14,589 nucleotides of DNA from Tenderia sp965602225 (GTDB lineage: Bacteria > Pseudomonadota > Gammaproteobacteria > Tenderiales > Tenderiaceae), in assembly GCA_965602225.1 (NCBI GenBank), contig CBFCYE010000046.1:1-14589 (forward strand). The letters are read 5' to 3'. The translations under genes and the position numbers were made by a program. This document shows positions 1 through 6,079 of this stretch, in pieces (the stretch's first letter is position 1; the number at the start of each line of letters is the position of its first letter). The notes under the pieces are model-generated. The model had not been told where the DNA came from. It saw nothing but the letters and a program-made list of their open reading frames with translations, and searched no databases.

Positions 1-537
1 ACTCACATTGCTGTGGTCAAAGCCATGATCCGTGCAGCCAAGTGGTTGGATGATAACAATAATGCCAATCGTCCTGAAGCGGTGAAGATCCTGTCTCAAT
101 CTAACTATGTTGGTGCAGATTACGAGGTGATTGCCAATTCCATGACTGGTACCTTTGAGTATGAGAAGGGTGACATACGTGAGGTGCCAGACTTCAATGT
201 CTTCTTTCGTCACAACGCTACATACCCTTACTACTCAGATGCAATCTGGTACCTGACGCAGATGCGTCGTTGGGGGCAAATTTCTGAAGAGAAAGCAGAT
301 AGCTGGTTCATGGATATCGCCAAGAAGGTTTATCGTCCTGACATCTATACCGTTGCTGCGAAAGAGCTGATTGCTGAAGGCAAGATTCCTGCAGCTGAGT
401 TCCCTAACTTTGTTACAGAAGATGGCTTTCGTGCACCACAAACAGGTTTCATTGATGGCATTACCTATGACGGTAAAAAACCTAATGACTATCTGAAGAA
501 ATTCAGCATTGGTCTGAAGGGTAGCGACAAGATCTAA
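1..537 (+). CDS. nrtA: Nitrate-type ABC transporter substrate-binding protein, 3' part
   Basis: The reading frame is open from base 1, so the start lies upstream and only the last 178 residues are present. The fragment resembles the C-terminal lobe of NrtA/CmpA-type periplasmic binding proteins, which deliver nitrate (or bicarbonate/cyanate in relatives) to an inner-membrane importer. Visible family-like stretches are RPEAVKILSQSNYVGADYEV, FFRHNATYPYYSDAIWYLTQMRRWGQI and the end region FRAPQTGFIDGITYDGKKPNDYLKKF. The permease and ATPase of the same importer follow in the same orientation, which supports the assignment. The N-terminal signal peptide or lipobox and the ligand-contact residues are outside the window, so nitrate is preferred over other anions only by overall similarity and by the neighbouring permease type. 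A hairpin-rich repeat begins 7 bases after the stop codon. Confidence 0.85.
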   Translation, partial: THIAVVKAMIRAAKWLDDNNNANRPEAVKILSQSNYVGADYEVIANSMTGTFEYEKGDIREVPDFNVFFRHNATYPYYSDAIWYLTQMRRWGQISEEKADSWFMDIAKKVYRPDIYTVAAKELIAEGKIPAAEFPNFVTEDGFRAPQTGFIDGITYDGKKPNDYLKKFSIGLKGSDKI

Positions 538-543
538 GTAATT

Positions 544-631
544 ATTCCCTCCCCCTGTTAGGGGGAGGGTTAGGGGGGGGGTGTCTCCGTGACCACCCCC
601 ATCCCAACCTTCCCCCTCACAGGGGGAAGGA
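544..631. repeat. Palindromic G/C-run repeat element, copy 1 (nrtA-nrtB spacer)
   Basis: This element is two inverted hairpin units. The left hairpin spans 547-569, with 9-bp arms CCCTCCCCC/GGGGGAGGG and loop TGTTA. A G-rich tail follows at 570-581. The right hairpin spans 608-630, with 10-bp arms CCTTCCCCCT/AGGGGGAAGG and loop CAC, preceded by the C-rich complement of the tail at 593-605. The whole can therefore fold into one large cruciform or mRNA stem. Positions 544-575 match 1694-1725 at 31 of 32 bases, so this is a repeat family and not a one-off terminator. It resembles a BIME- or MITE-like intergenic element. No coding potential is seen. Confidence 0.85.
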
Positions 632-667
632 GTTTTAAAACCAAACTCCTGAGATTAGGGTAAAAGT

Positions 668-1687
668 ATGAAAACCAAGATTATCAACACTCTCGAAATG
701 TCCGGTCTCTCATGGCTGGTGCCAGTGGTGCGCTTGAGCACAGGTGAAAATCCACGCGAACAACTCAACGAGATGATGACGGTGATTGGCTTGCCGCTGA
801 TTGCAATCTCTTTCTTTCTATTTGTCTGGGCTGGTGCCGCATCACAGGTTAAAACCAGTCTTGGTGTTCTGCCTGGCCCGAGCCAGGTCTGGGAGCAGGC
901 ACAGGGCTTATATGATGAACATGTAGCCGAACGGGAAAAAGAAGCCGCCTTTTACGAGCGCCAGGATGCGCGCAATGCCAAGAAACTGGCCAAGAACCCT
1001 GATGCAGAAATCAAGGTGCGTGAATACACCGGTCGTGCCACTTTTATCGACCAGATCTGGACCAGCCTGGGGACAGTCTTTACAGGATTCTTTTTCGGTG
1101 CGCTGATTGCCATTCCCATAGGTGTTGCCTGTGGTCTGAGTCAAAAACTCTATGGTGCCATCAGCCCATTGGTGCAAATATTCAAACCCGTATCACCGCT
1201 GGCCTGGCTACCGATCGTCACCATGATTGTCAGTGCCGTCTATGTCACGGACGATCCTATGTTTGATAAGGCCTTCATCACCTCGGCCATCACAGTCACG
1301 CTGTGTTCGTTGTGGCCAACGCTGATTAACACGGCCGTCGCTGTCGCATCAATCGACAAAGACCTGATCAATGTTGGTCGGGTTATACGTCTGCATTGGC
1401 TGACACAGGTATTCAAAATTGCCATTCCGGCTGCACTGCCAATGATCTTTACTGGTCTGCGTATCTCGCTGGGTATCGGCTGGATGGTATTGATTGCCGC
1501 AGAGATGCTGGCGCAAAACCCGGGCCTGGGCAAGTTCGTCTGGGATGAGTTTCAAAATGGTAGCTCCAACTCACTTGGCCGCATCATGGTCGCGGTGGTT
1601 AGCATTGGTCTGATCGGTTTTCTGTTGGACTGGTTGATGATGACGCTGCAAAAGATGTTGTCGCATGACAAGACTGCCGGGAGCTAA
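668..1687 (+). CDS. nrtB: Nitrate ABC transporter permease
   Basis: This 339-residue inner-membrane permease fits the NrtB branch of the binding-protein-dependent transporter permeases (TauC/SsuC superfamily). One hydrophobic segment lies at about residues 38-58. A charged stretch follows at 86-120, rich in Glu, Lys and Arg, and is consistent with the cytoplasmic insert of long NrtB proteins. The transport core follows with membrane segments near 132-158, 178-193, 203-225, 255-283 and 305-328. The conserved stretch PVSPLAWLPI (174-183) and the coupling-loop region around GRVIRLHWLTQVFKIAIPAA (237-256), which contacts the ATPase, are present. The ATG is preceded by AGGG seven bases upstream. 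The gene sits between the binding protein and the ATPase, flanked on both sides by copies of the same palindromic repeat. Some relatives transport other small anions, so substrate is inferred from subfamily resemblance. Confidence 0.9.
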   Translation: MKTKIINTLEMSGLSWLVPVVRLSTGENPREQLNEMMTVIGLPLIAISFFLFVWAGAASQVKTSLGVLPGPSQVWEQAQGLYDEHVAEREKEAAFYERQDARNAKKLAKNPDAEIKVREYTGRATFIDQIWTSLGTVFTGFFFGALIAIPIGVACGLSQKLYGAISPLVQIFKPVSPLAWLPIVTMIVSAVYVTDDPMFDKAFITSAITVTLCSLWPTLINTAVAVASIDKDLINVGRVIRLHWLTQVFKIAIPAALPMIFTGLRISLGIGWMVLIAAEMLAQNPGLGKFVWDEFQNGSSNSLGRIMVAVVSIGLIGFLLDWLMMTLQKMLSHDKTAGS

Positions 1688-1693
1688 AAATTG

Positions 1694-1806
1694 ATTCCCT
1701 CCCCCTGTTAGGGGGAGGGCTAGGGTGGGGGTGGGGTAGTTAATACTGTTACGAAATTTAAGTTTTTACCCTCCCCCTAACCCCCTCCCTTAAAGGGAGG
1801 GGGGAT
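1694..1806. repeat. Palindromic G/C-run repeat element, copy 2 (nrtB-nrtD spacer)
   Basis: This element has the same architecture as the copy upstream of the permease. The left hairpin at 1697-1719 is identical over its full 23 bases to 547-569. A G-rich tail runs to 1736. A mid-section of about 30 A/T-rich bases follows, then an inverted right unit: a C-rich tail from 1769 and a hairpin at 1781-1804 with arms CCCCCTCCCT/AGGGAGGGGG. The + strand of 1711-1736 carries five G-runs of three or more with spacers of one to three bases, which fits the canonical G-quadruplex pattern. The - strand of 1769-1789 also has four such runs. The element ends about 20 bases before the ATPase start and leaves its ribosome binding site free. 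Confidence 0.85.
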
Positions 1807-1825
1807 TACTGAAGAGGACAACAAA

Positions 1826-2689
1826 ATGTCAGTAGTTCAAATGTTGAAACCAGAACCAATAGTTGATGAAATAATGAATAAGCCAAGCACAAAGTTTCAA
1901 AAATCTTTCCTTGATCTAAGTGGTGTCTCTATTGAGTTCCCAACTAAGAGGGGGCCTTACAAGGCGCTGGATAATGTCAACCTGAAGATTGCCAAGGGTG
2001 AGTTCGTATCCATTATCGGCCACTCGGGTTGCGGCAAGTCAACGGTGCTTAATATCGTTGCCGGTCTTTACAAGGCCACTACCGGTGGTGTGATTCTCAA
2101 TGGTAAAGAGGTGGACGAACCCGGCCCTGATCGGGCCGTGGTGTTTCAGAACCATTCACTATTGCCATGGTTGACCTGTTATCAGAATGTTGAGATTGCA
2201 GTAAAGGCGATCTTCAAAGGCAAAAAGACCAAGCAGGAAATGAAGCAGTGGATTGAGCACAACCTGCATCTGGTGCATATGGATCATGCCATGCACAAAT
2301 ATCCAGCCGAGATCTCCGGCGGCATGAAACAGCGTATCGGCATTGCCCGGGCACTGGCAATGGAGCCGACAGTGCTGTTGATGGATGAGCCCTTCGGTGC
2401 GCTGGATGCATTGACCCGCGCCCATCTGCAGGATTCAGTGATGGAGATCCAGGCAGAGCTCAATAGCACCGTCATCATGATTACCCATGATGTTGATGAA
2501 TCAGTGTTGTTGTCAGACAAGATTGTGATGATGACCAATGGCCCATCTGCAAGCGTCGGGGAGATCTTGAATATCGAGCTGGAACGGCCGCGTAATCGCC
2601 TTGAGCTGGCGGATGACCCACAGTACAACAAGTATCGCGCCGAGGTGTTGAAGTTCCTCTACGAGCGTCAGCGTCGGCCACAGGAGTAA
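1826..2689 (+). CDS. nrtD: Nitrate ABC transporter ATP-binding protein
   Basis: This is the cytoplasmic ATPase that powers the importer. All nucleotide-binding motifs are intact: Walker A GHSGCGKST at 65-73, Q-loop Gln108, signature ISGGMKQR at 163-170, Walker B LLMDEP at 184-189 and the switch histidine His221. The 287-residue length is a single ABC domain with a 30-residue N-terminal extension. It lacks the extra binding-protein-like domain of cyanobacterial NrtC, so it is closer to NrtD, or to NasD of enterobacterial systems. The ATG has GAGGA eight bases upstream. It is the last gene of the operon, and a 15-bp perfect hairpin follows seven bases after the stop. TauB/SsuB-type ATPases are very similar in sequence; the nitrate assignment rests on the two partner genes. 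Confidence 0.88.
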   Translation: MSVVQMLKPEPIVDEIMNKPSTKFQKSFLDLSGVSIEFPTKRGPYKALDNVNLKIAKGEFVSIIGHSGCGKSTVLNIVAGLYKATTGGVILNGKEVDEPGPDRAVVFQNHSLLPWLTCYQNVEIAVKAIFKGKKTKQEMKQWIEHNLHLVHMDHAMHKYPAEISGGMKQRIGIARALAMEPTVLLMDEPFGALDALTRAHLQDSVMEIQAELNSTVIMITHDVDESVLLSDKIVMMTNGPSASVGEILNIELERPRNRLELADDPQYNKYRAEVLKFLYERQRRPQE

Positions 2690-2695
2690 CTGGCT

Positions 2696-2726
2696 GCAGC
2701 ATGGGCAGATCATCTGCCCATGCTGC
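2696..2726 (+). terminator. Perfect 15-bp hairpin closing the nrt operon
   Basis: Bases 2696-2710 are the exact reverse complement of 2712-2726 around a single central C, so the palindrome is essentially complete. It starts 7 bases after the ATPase stop and is followed only by GTATTTATTC, so the U-tract is weak. It also lies downstream of the convergent gene at 2758-3540 and may serve both strands. Confidence 0.6.
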
Positions 2727-2757
2727 GTATTTATTCAGATTGGCTCACGGGCAGGGA

Positions 2758-3540
2758 TTAATGCCGTGCCTCGGTGCCTTCCTTCACCACGGTTAACTCG
2801 CCGGCATAGAGTTTGCGATGAAATAGCTCAAAGCTCATGGAATAACATATCTGCGCCAGTGCCGCGTTATAACGCAGCCCCTCATCACGCATGAAGGCGT
2901 GTTCAGCATTGAACTCGTGCCAGGTGAAGTTGGTGCCGGCATCGGTCAGGTGGCGATAGATCAGATCGCGGCCTGCCTGTGGGATGTGCGGATCCTGTTT
3001 ACCAAAAATCATCAGCAATTCCCCCTTGATCTCTGGGATGCGATCGAGGCTGTTGTCATTCATGCCCTTGCCCAGTGAACGTTTGTGGATATCGGTGGCG
3101 TAAAAACAGACCGTTGCCAGCACATCCTCATTCATCGCCGCGCGGAAGGCCAAATGGCCGCCAATGCAGATACCCACAGTACCAAGTCGACCGTTGCAGT
3201 CCGGCAGATTCTTGAGATGGTCGAGCACCACGCGGGTATCGCTGTCATAGTGTGATAGTTCTTTCTCGATCTTGTAACGATTGCCCTTGTCTGTCCCCTC
3301 CGGCGTGTAGGGAAAGGCACAGCCAAGTGGTTCGAATTCATGAAAGATTTCAGGAATAGCCACGATATAACCTTGGCTAGCCAGTATCCGAGCCGTGCGC
3401 AGGATTGGCCCTGTGACCTGAAAAATCTCAGAGAACATCACCAGCCCAGGATATGTGCCAGCTGAAGCAGGGCGAACCAGATGGGTACGCATGGTGCCGC
3501 TGGGGGTGTCGAGGTCGATGTAGTCTTCGCTGAGAATCAT
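2758..3540 (-). CDS. Dienelactone hydrolase family protein
   Basis: This 260-residue alpha/beta hydrolase belongs to the dienelactone hydrolase (DLH) family. The expected Cys-Asp-His triad is visible: Cys125 in GICIGGH, Asp183 in FGKQDPHIP, and His214 in NAEHAF. Glu36-38 in the SEIF stretch fits the conserved glutamate that positions the nucleophile. No signal peptide is present, so the enzyme is cytoplasmic. Classical DLH opens dienelactone in chlorocatechol breakdown, but most family members are uncharacterised carboxyl-ester hydrolases. No aromatic-degradation gene is nearby, so no specific substrate is claimed. The ATG is preceded by AAGGA with good spacing. The gene converges with the nrt operon and is separated from the upstream His-rich cluster by a terminator hairpin and about 140 bases, so it is probably its own unit. 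Confidence 0.85.
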   Translation of the reverse strand: MILSEDYIDLDTPSGTMRTHLVRPASAGTYPGLVMFSEIFQVTGPILRTARILASQGYIVAIPEIFHEFEPLGCAFPYTPEGTDKGNRYKIEKELSHYDSDTRVVLDHLKNLPDCNGRLGTVGICIGGHLAFRAAMNEDVLATVCFYATDIHKRSLGKGMNDNSLDRIPEIKGELLMIFGKQDPHIPQAGRDLIYRHLTDAGTNFTWHEFNAEHAFMRDEGLRYNAALAQICYSMSFELFHRKLYAGELTVVKEGTEARH

Positions 3541-3682
3541 AAGAGTTCCTTGTCTGTGATTTGTGTGCTGCGGGCAGGGTACTATTTTCAGTAGTGTTAG
3601 GGAAATGCACGCTGTGTGGCAGATACGTTGGTGTGACTGTGGATGTCTGCTTGTCTTGCACCCAGTTCTGGTTGTTCAAATA

Positions 3683-3708
3683 AGGTGAGCACGATGACGT
3701 GCTCACCT
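3683..3708 (-). terminator. Rho-independent-type terminator of the His-rich cluster
   Basis: A perfect 11-bp stem, AGGTGAGCACG/CGTGCTCACCT, has a 4-base loop. It lies 7 bases beyond the stop codon of the gene ending at 3716 and is followed on the - strand by TATTTG. Position and stem quality fit the end of a transcript; the U-tract is short. The remaining 3541-3682 stretch must hold the promoter of the hydrolase gene, but no clear -35/-10 pair is claimed. Confidence 0.65.
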
Positions 3709-3715
3709 GAGTCGT

Positions 3716-4072
3716 TTAATTGCCAGTGTAATTGGCGGCGATGTAGTGACCATCCAGGCTAAAGAATAGGTAGATGGTTTGTTTGGCGGCATCGCTTACC
3801 TTGTCATTTTTATATGTAACTACCCATTCAGGCCCCTTGGAGTAGGTTTTCTGTTCAACGCTGGCAGATTTTACTCCAGACCAGCTGGCATCGATTTTTC
3901 CGGCCTCAGCCAGTTGGTTTAGCTTTTTTGAGGCTTTGTTAACAGCGGTGTCGCTGGAAATTGGGCCATGTGCATGTCCGCCATTAGCATCATGGTCATG
4001 ACCAGAACCAGCCATCACAGGGACGCCAAACAGTAATGATGTTAAAAATAGTGTTGTGATTAGAGTTTTCAT
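3716..4072 (-). CDS. DUF6488-like periplasmic His-rich protein
   Basis: This 118-residue protein has a clear signal peptide (MKTLITTLFLTSLLFGVPVMA, cleaved about after residue 21). A short His-rich segment follows (HDHD, then HAHGP, residues 24-37), and then a small folded domain of about 80 residues with alternating hydrophobic strands (PEWVVTYKN, QTIYLFFSLDGHYIAANYTG). From memory this resembles the DUF6488 family, which has no established function. The domain has a loose PepSY-like look but no motif proves that. The ATG has a strong GGAGG site five bases upstream. It lies 17 bases behind the small lipoprotein gene and is the last gene before a terminator, so it is co-transcribed with the HupE-like gene. 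The exposed N-terminal histidines suggest binding of Zn, Ni, Co or Cu in the periplasm; this is inference. Confidence 0.72.
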   Translation of the reverse strand: MKTLITTLFLTSLLFGVPVMAGSGHDHDANGGHAHGPISSDTAVNKASKKLNQLAEAGKIDASWSGVKSASVEQKTYSKGPEWVVTYKNDKVSDAAKQTIYLFFSLDGHYIAANYTGN

Positions 4073-4089
4073 AAATCCTCCGAATGAGT

Positions 4090-4221
4090 TTAGTTGATTG
4101 AATCGTGGTGTTGTGGGGCGTCATGGGTGTTTGATTCATCATGTTCGTGACCGTGATCCGAACAGGCTGAGATTGAAATCAGCATAAAGCTCGCTGCCAG
4201 TGTTAGAAATATTTTACGCAT
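4090..4221 (-). CDS. Small His-rich lipoprotein, 43 residues
   Basis: The - strand from ATG at 4221 to TAA at 4090 encodes 43 residues. The first 19 form a lipoprotein signal peptide ending in the lipobox ISAC, so Cys20 would be lipidated. The mature part is only 24 residues and carries six histidines plus several Asp/Glu (SDHGHEHDES, then NTHDAPQHHDSIN). AGGAAA precedes the start at suitable distance. The gene fits tightly between its neighbours: 12 bases after the HupE-like stop and 17 bases before the DUF6488-like start. It is short enough to be missed by length-filtered gene callers. The likely role is a membrane-tethered metal-binding tail. Lipobox, ribosome binding site and operon position together make it a credible gene, but no family is recognised. 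Confidence 0.72.
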   Translation of the reverse strand: MRKIFLTLAASFMLISISACSDHGHEHDESNTHDAPQHHDSIN

Positions 4222-4233
4222 TAGTGGTTTCCT

Positions 4234-5034
4234 TTAGTCAAGAGTGTCATGAGTTGTTTCTTTAATCATTTTGGCAGCCTGTTCTTCATCCATTTTTATA
4301 TGTTCATGAATGTGATTGTCGCTGCTAAAGCCGAATTCATCTGGGTCGGTGACATGTGAATAGGCATGCATCTGCATCATGAACAGAAACAGCCCGGCAA
4401 AGATCAGAGCGTAATTGGATAGCAGGCTAAAGGCCTTAAACGAGTTCGCCTTACGCCAGCCTGCCAACAGTAACAACATGACGCTCAAGGCTATAATCTG
4501 CCCCACCTCGATTCCAACATTGAAGGAGATGATGTTCATCAGCAGCTGATCTTCACTCAAGGGCAGTTGTTGCAACCGTGTAGACAAACCCAGTCCGTGA
4601 ATCAGGCCCAGACCGATAATCATCAGCAACAGGTTGGGTGCTTTGATATCCAGGTATTTTTTAAAACCATCAATATTGGCAAAGGCGATATAACAGACAC
4701 TCAAGGCGATCACCGCATCAATTAAGAAATAATTGACCTGAATAGCATTAAACGTGGCAAAGATCAGGGTGGCGCTGTGCCCAAGAGTAAATGCGGTAAT
4801 GTATTTAACAATGTCTTTGAAGCGGGTAAGAAAAAAGATGATGCCGAATACAAACAGCAAATGGTCATAGCCGGATAGCATATGCGTAGCGCCAATCCAC
4901 AGGTAGCGTAGATTGCCACCCTCCAGAATTATTTGTTTCTCAGCCTCAGACATGCCATGGCCAAAGGCCTGGCTTGTTAGCAACGTTGCTAAGCCAGCCA
5001 GAAGCCAGCGTGATTGTTTGATCACAGATAACAT
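4234..5034 (-). CDS. HupE/UreJ-family membrane protein, putative metal transporter
   Basis: This 266-residue protein has an N-terminal export segment (residues 7-25, ending SQAFG) and about six further hydrophobic segments between 45 and 225. Family-type motifs are GATHMLSGYDHLLF (48-61), FTLGHS (82-87), GLGLIHGLG (141-149) and FNVGIEVGQ (171-179). His51, His58, His86 and His146 lie in or at the membrane and could form a metal path. These fit the HupE/UreJ_2 group, whose studied relatives transport nickel or cobalt. The C-terminal tail (224-266) is rich in His, Asp and Glu. The ATG has GAGGT five bases upstream. It is the second gene of a four-gene - strand cluster with three His-rich exported proteins. 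No urease or hydrogenase gene is in the window, so the metal is not identified. Confidence 0.8.
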   Translation of the reverse strand: MLSVIKQSRWLLAGLATLLTSQAFGHGMSEAEKQIILEGGNLRYLWIGATHMLSGYDHLLFVFGIIFFLTRFKDIVKYITAFTLGHSATLIFATFNAIQVNYFLIDAVIALSVCYIAFANIDGFKKYLDIKAPNLLLMIIGLGLIHGLGLSTRLQQLPLSEDQLLMNIISFNVGIEVGQIIALSVMLLLLAGWRKANSFKAFSLLSNYALIFAGLFLFMMQMHAYSHVTDPDEFGFSSDNHIHEHIKMDEEQAAKMIKETTHDTLD

Positions 5035-5056
5035 AAATACCTCGAATCTGATTTTG

Positions 5057-5082
5057 TTTAAGACGACGTCTGGCGTCTTAAA
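5057..5082. promoter_or_regulatory. Inverted repeat between the His-rich gene and the HupE-like gene
   Basis: TTTAAGACG (5057-5065) and CGTCTTAAA (5074-5082) are perfect 9-base arms around 8 bases. A further AAGTCTTAA-like copy overlaps the stop codon of the upstream gene at 5104-5111, and AAAAGATTAACTTTT at 5081-5095 is itself nearly palindromic. No U-tract follows on either strand. It is therefore better read as an operator, processing site or internal attenuator within the cluster than as a simple terminator. Its function is unknown. Confidence 0.4.
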
Positions 5083-5107
5083 AGATTAACTTTTGAGATG
5101 TGAAGTC

Positions 5108-5515
5108 TTAAACGAGGCGGGGTGGGGCGCGCAGCTTGACCGTGGATCGATCAAAAAAACTAAGTTTGGTATTGAGAACAATGGGTAATTCAATGCTGAC
5201 CGATTGAGGTAATGATAGCGGCCATAAAAAGGCTGTAATAGCCGAGGTATGCGGCGTCTTATTCTTTCCGGTTGAGGAACTGTACGGGGGATCAAGCTCT
5301 ACAATATTTAGGTCAGCGCTTTGGTGCGGCGAATCAATTGAGTCGGCGTGGTGGCCAGCTTGTTGATGAGCGTGGGCCTCAATACTATGCTGATGCTGGC
5401 TGCCATCGTGATCGTGATATTCGGCTAAATGGATATGCGCCGTTGACCACTGCATTGCCAGGAAGGCAGTGATTAGCAGAAACAGCAAGGTCTGATTTAG
5501 GCGAATTTTAGTCAC
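5108..5515 (-). CDS. Exported His-rich protein, CzcI/DUF2946-like
   Basis: This 135-residue protein starts at GTG. An in-frame stop lies just upstream, so the start cannot be much earlier. Residues 1-26 form a hydrophobic export signal (LLFLLITAFLAMQWSTA). Residues 27-66 are extremely His-rich (HIHLAEYHDHD, HQHSIEAHAH, GHHAD, PHQSAD; about 14 His). The rest includes a hydrophobic patch (ITAFLWPLSLP) and ends in RAPPRLV. A terminal R-x-PP motif with a mid-protein His cluster is typical, from memory, of small DUF2946/CzcI-like proteins that sit next to heavy-metal efflux or uptake genes. It is the first gene of the cluster and lies 73 bases ahead of the HupE-like gene. It probably buffers or presents a metal ion in the periplasm. 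Family assignment is tentative; metal binding is a reasonable inference from composition. Confidence 0.65.
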   Translation of the reverse strand: MTKIRLNQTLLFLLITAFLAMQWSTAHIHLAEYHDHDGSQHQHSIEAHAHQQAGHHADSIDSPHQSADLNIVELDPPYSSSTGKNKTPHTSAITAFLWPLSLPQSVSIELPIVLNTKLSFFDRSTVKLRAPPRLV

Positions 5516-5611
5516 GCATGCAACTTATATGAAAAAGCTTTTCGAGCCAAAAAGTATATAGAACCGTACTAACAAAGACCAGTCTAGCAGCGACGGCCAA
5601 TATCGCCGTGA

Positions 5612-5905
5612 CTACAGCGTCTCCTTAATGGCTTTCTGTTTCAGTGTTGCTTTTCTTTCCGCGGTATAGGCCCACCATTTTTGTGGCGCTGCCCCCTCCA
5701 TAAAACGTACCGCAGCGATGAAGACATCAATGATGCAGTGGTCCTGGCGCTTGCCGGTGATGTCACACAGCTGGTGATACATCTGATAAGGGTCTTTACC
5801 GATTAGGTCATTGGGGTGGTGGATGCCGATTAACTCAAGGGCACGGCTGATGGCCTTGCCGATGTTGGGGATGTCTGTCAGGTTTTGGATGTTGTGTCTG
5901 TGCAT
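5612..5905 (-). CDS. Cdd1-like helix-hairpin-helix protein
   Basis: This 97-residue cytoplasmic protein opens with a helix-hairpin-helix element (LTDIPNIGKAISRALELIGI, residues 9-28), the fold used for non-sequence-specific DNA contacts. HPNDLIGKDPYQMYHQLCDITGKRQDHCIIDVFIAAVRF follows (30-68), and then WWAYTAERKATLK. This order matches the Cdd1 / pathogenicity-locus family, sometimes annotated as mitomycin-resistance related; its biochemical role is not established. The length is normal for the family. No ribosome binding site precedes the ATG. Instead a perfect TATAAT lies nine bases upstream, so the transcript may begin only a few bases before the start codon. It stands alone between the His-rich cluster and a divergent secreted-protein gene. 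Confidence 0.8.
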   Translation of the reverse strand: MHRHNIQNLTDIPNIGKAISRALELIGIHHPNDLIGKDPYQMYHQLCDITGKRQDHCIIDVFIAAVRFMEGAAPQKWWAYTAERKATLKQKAIKETL

Positions 5906-5914
5906 GGTGGGATG

Positions 5915-5943
5915 ATTATAGTCTTAATGAATAACAGTATAAA
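5915..5943 (-). promoter_or_regulatory. Sigma70-type promoter of the Cdd1-like gene
   Basis: On the - strand a perfect -10 TATAAT (5920-5915) is preceded, after a 17-base spacer, by TTTATA (5943-5938), which matches 4 of 6 bases of the -35 consensus. The expected start of transcription is about 3 bases before the ATG at 5905, giving a nearly leaderless message. Confidence 0.5.
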
Positions 5944-5987
5944 TATAGAGAAAATTCCTGCCAAAATTATGGTCTATGATTGGAACT

Positions 5988-6003
5988 AAATGGCAATCCA
6001 TTT
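5988..6003. promoter_or_regulatory. Inverted repeat upstream of the Asp-Arg repeat gene
   Basis: AAATGG and CCATTT are perfect arms around CAAT; adding the flanking CTAAATGG / CCATTT...TTAG extends the symmetry loosely. It lies about 77 bases before the start codon at 6080, where an operator could sit. No regulator is recognised. Confidence 0.3.
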
Positions 6004-6079
6004 CGTTATTTAGGTGAAGTGGTAATAAAGCGATCAAACAAATCGGCACAGCAATTCGGATTCTAAAAGGAGGTAGATC

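Noticed and set aside
571..581. TTAGGG segments as telomere-like repeats
   Set aside because: Only single TTAGGG units occur inside a palindromic bacterial repeat; there is no tandem array.
544..631. Reading the first G/C-run element as a simple terminator ending the transcript after the binding-protein gene
   Set aside because: A near-identical element recurs in the next spacer, there is no U-tract, and all three genes are needed for one transporter.
2758..3540. The dienelactone hydrolase as part of the His-rich cluster operon
   Set aside because: A good terminator hairpin and about 140 bases separate it from the cluster, and its product is a cytoplasmic enzyme with no metal-binding theme.
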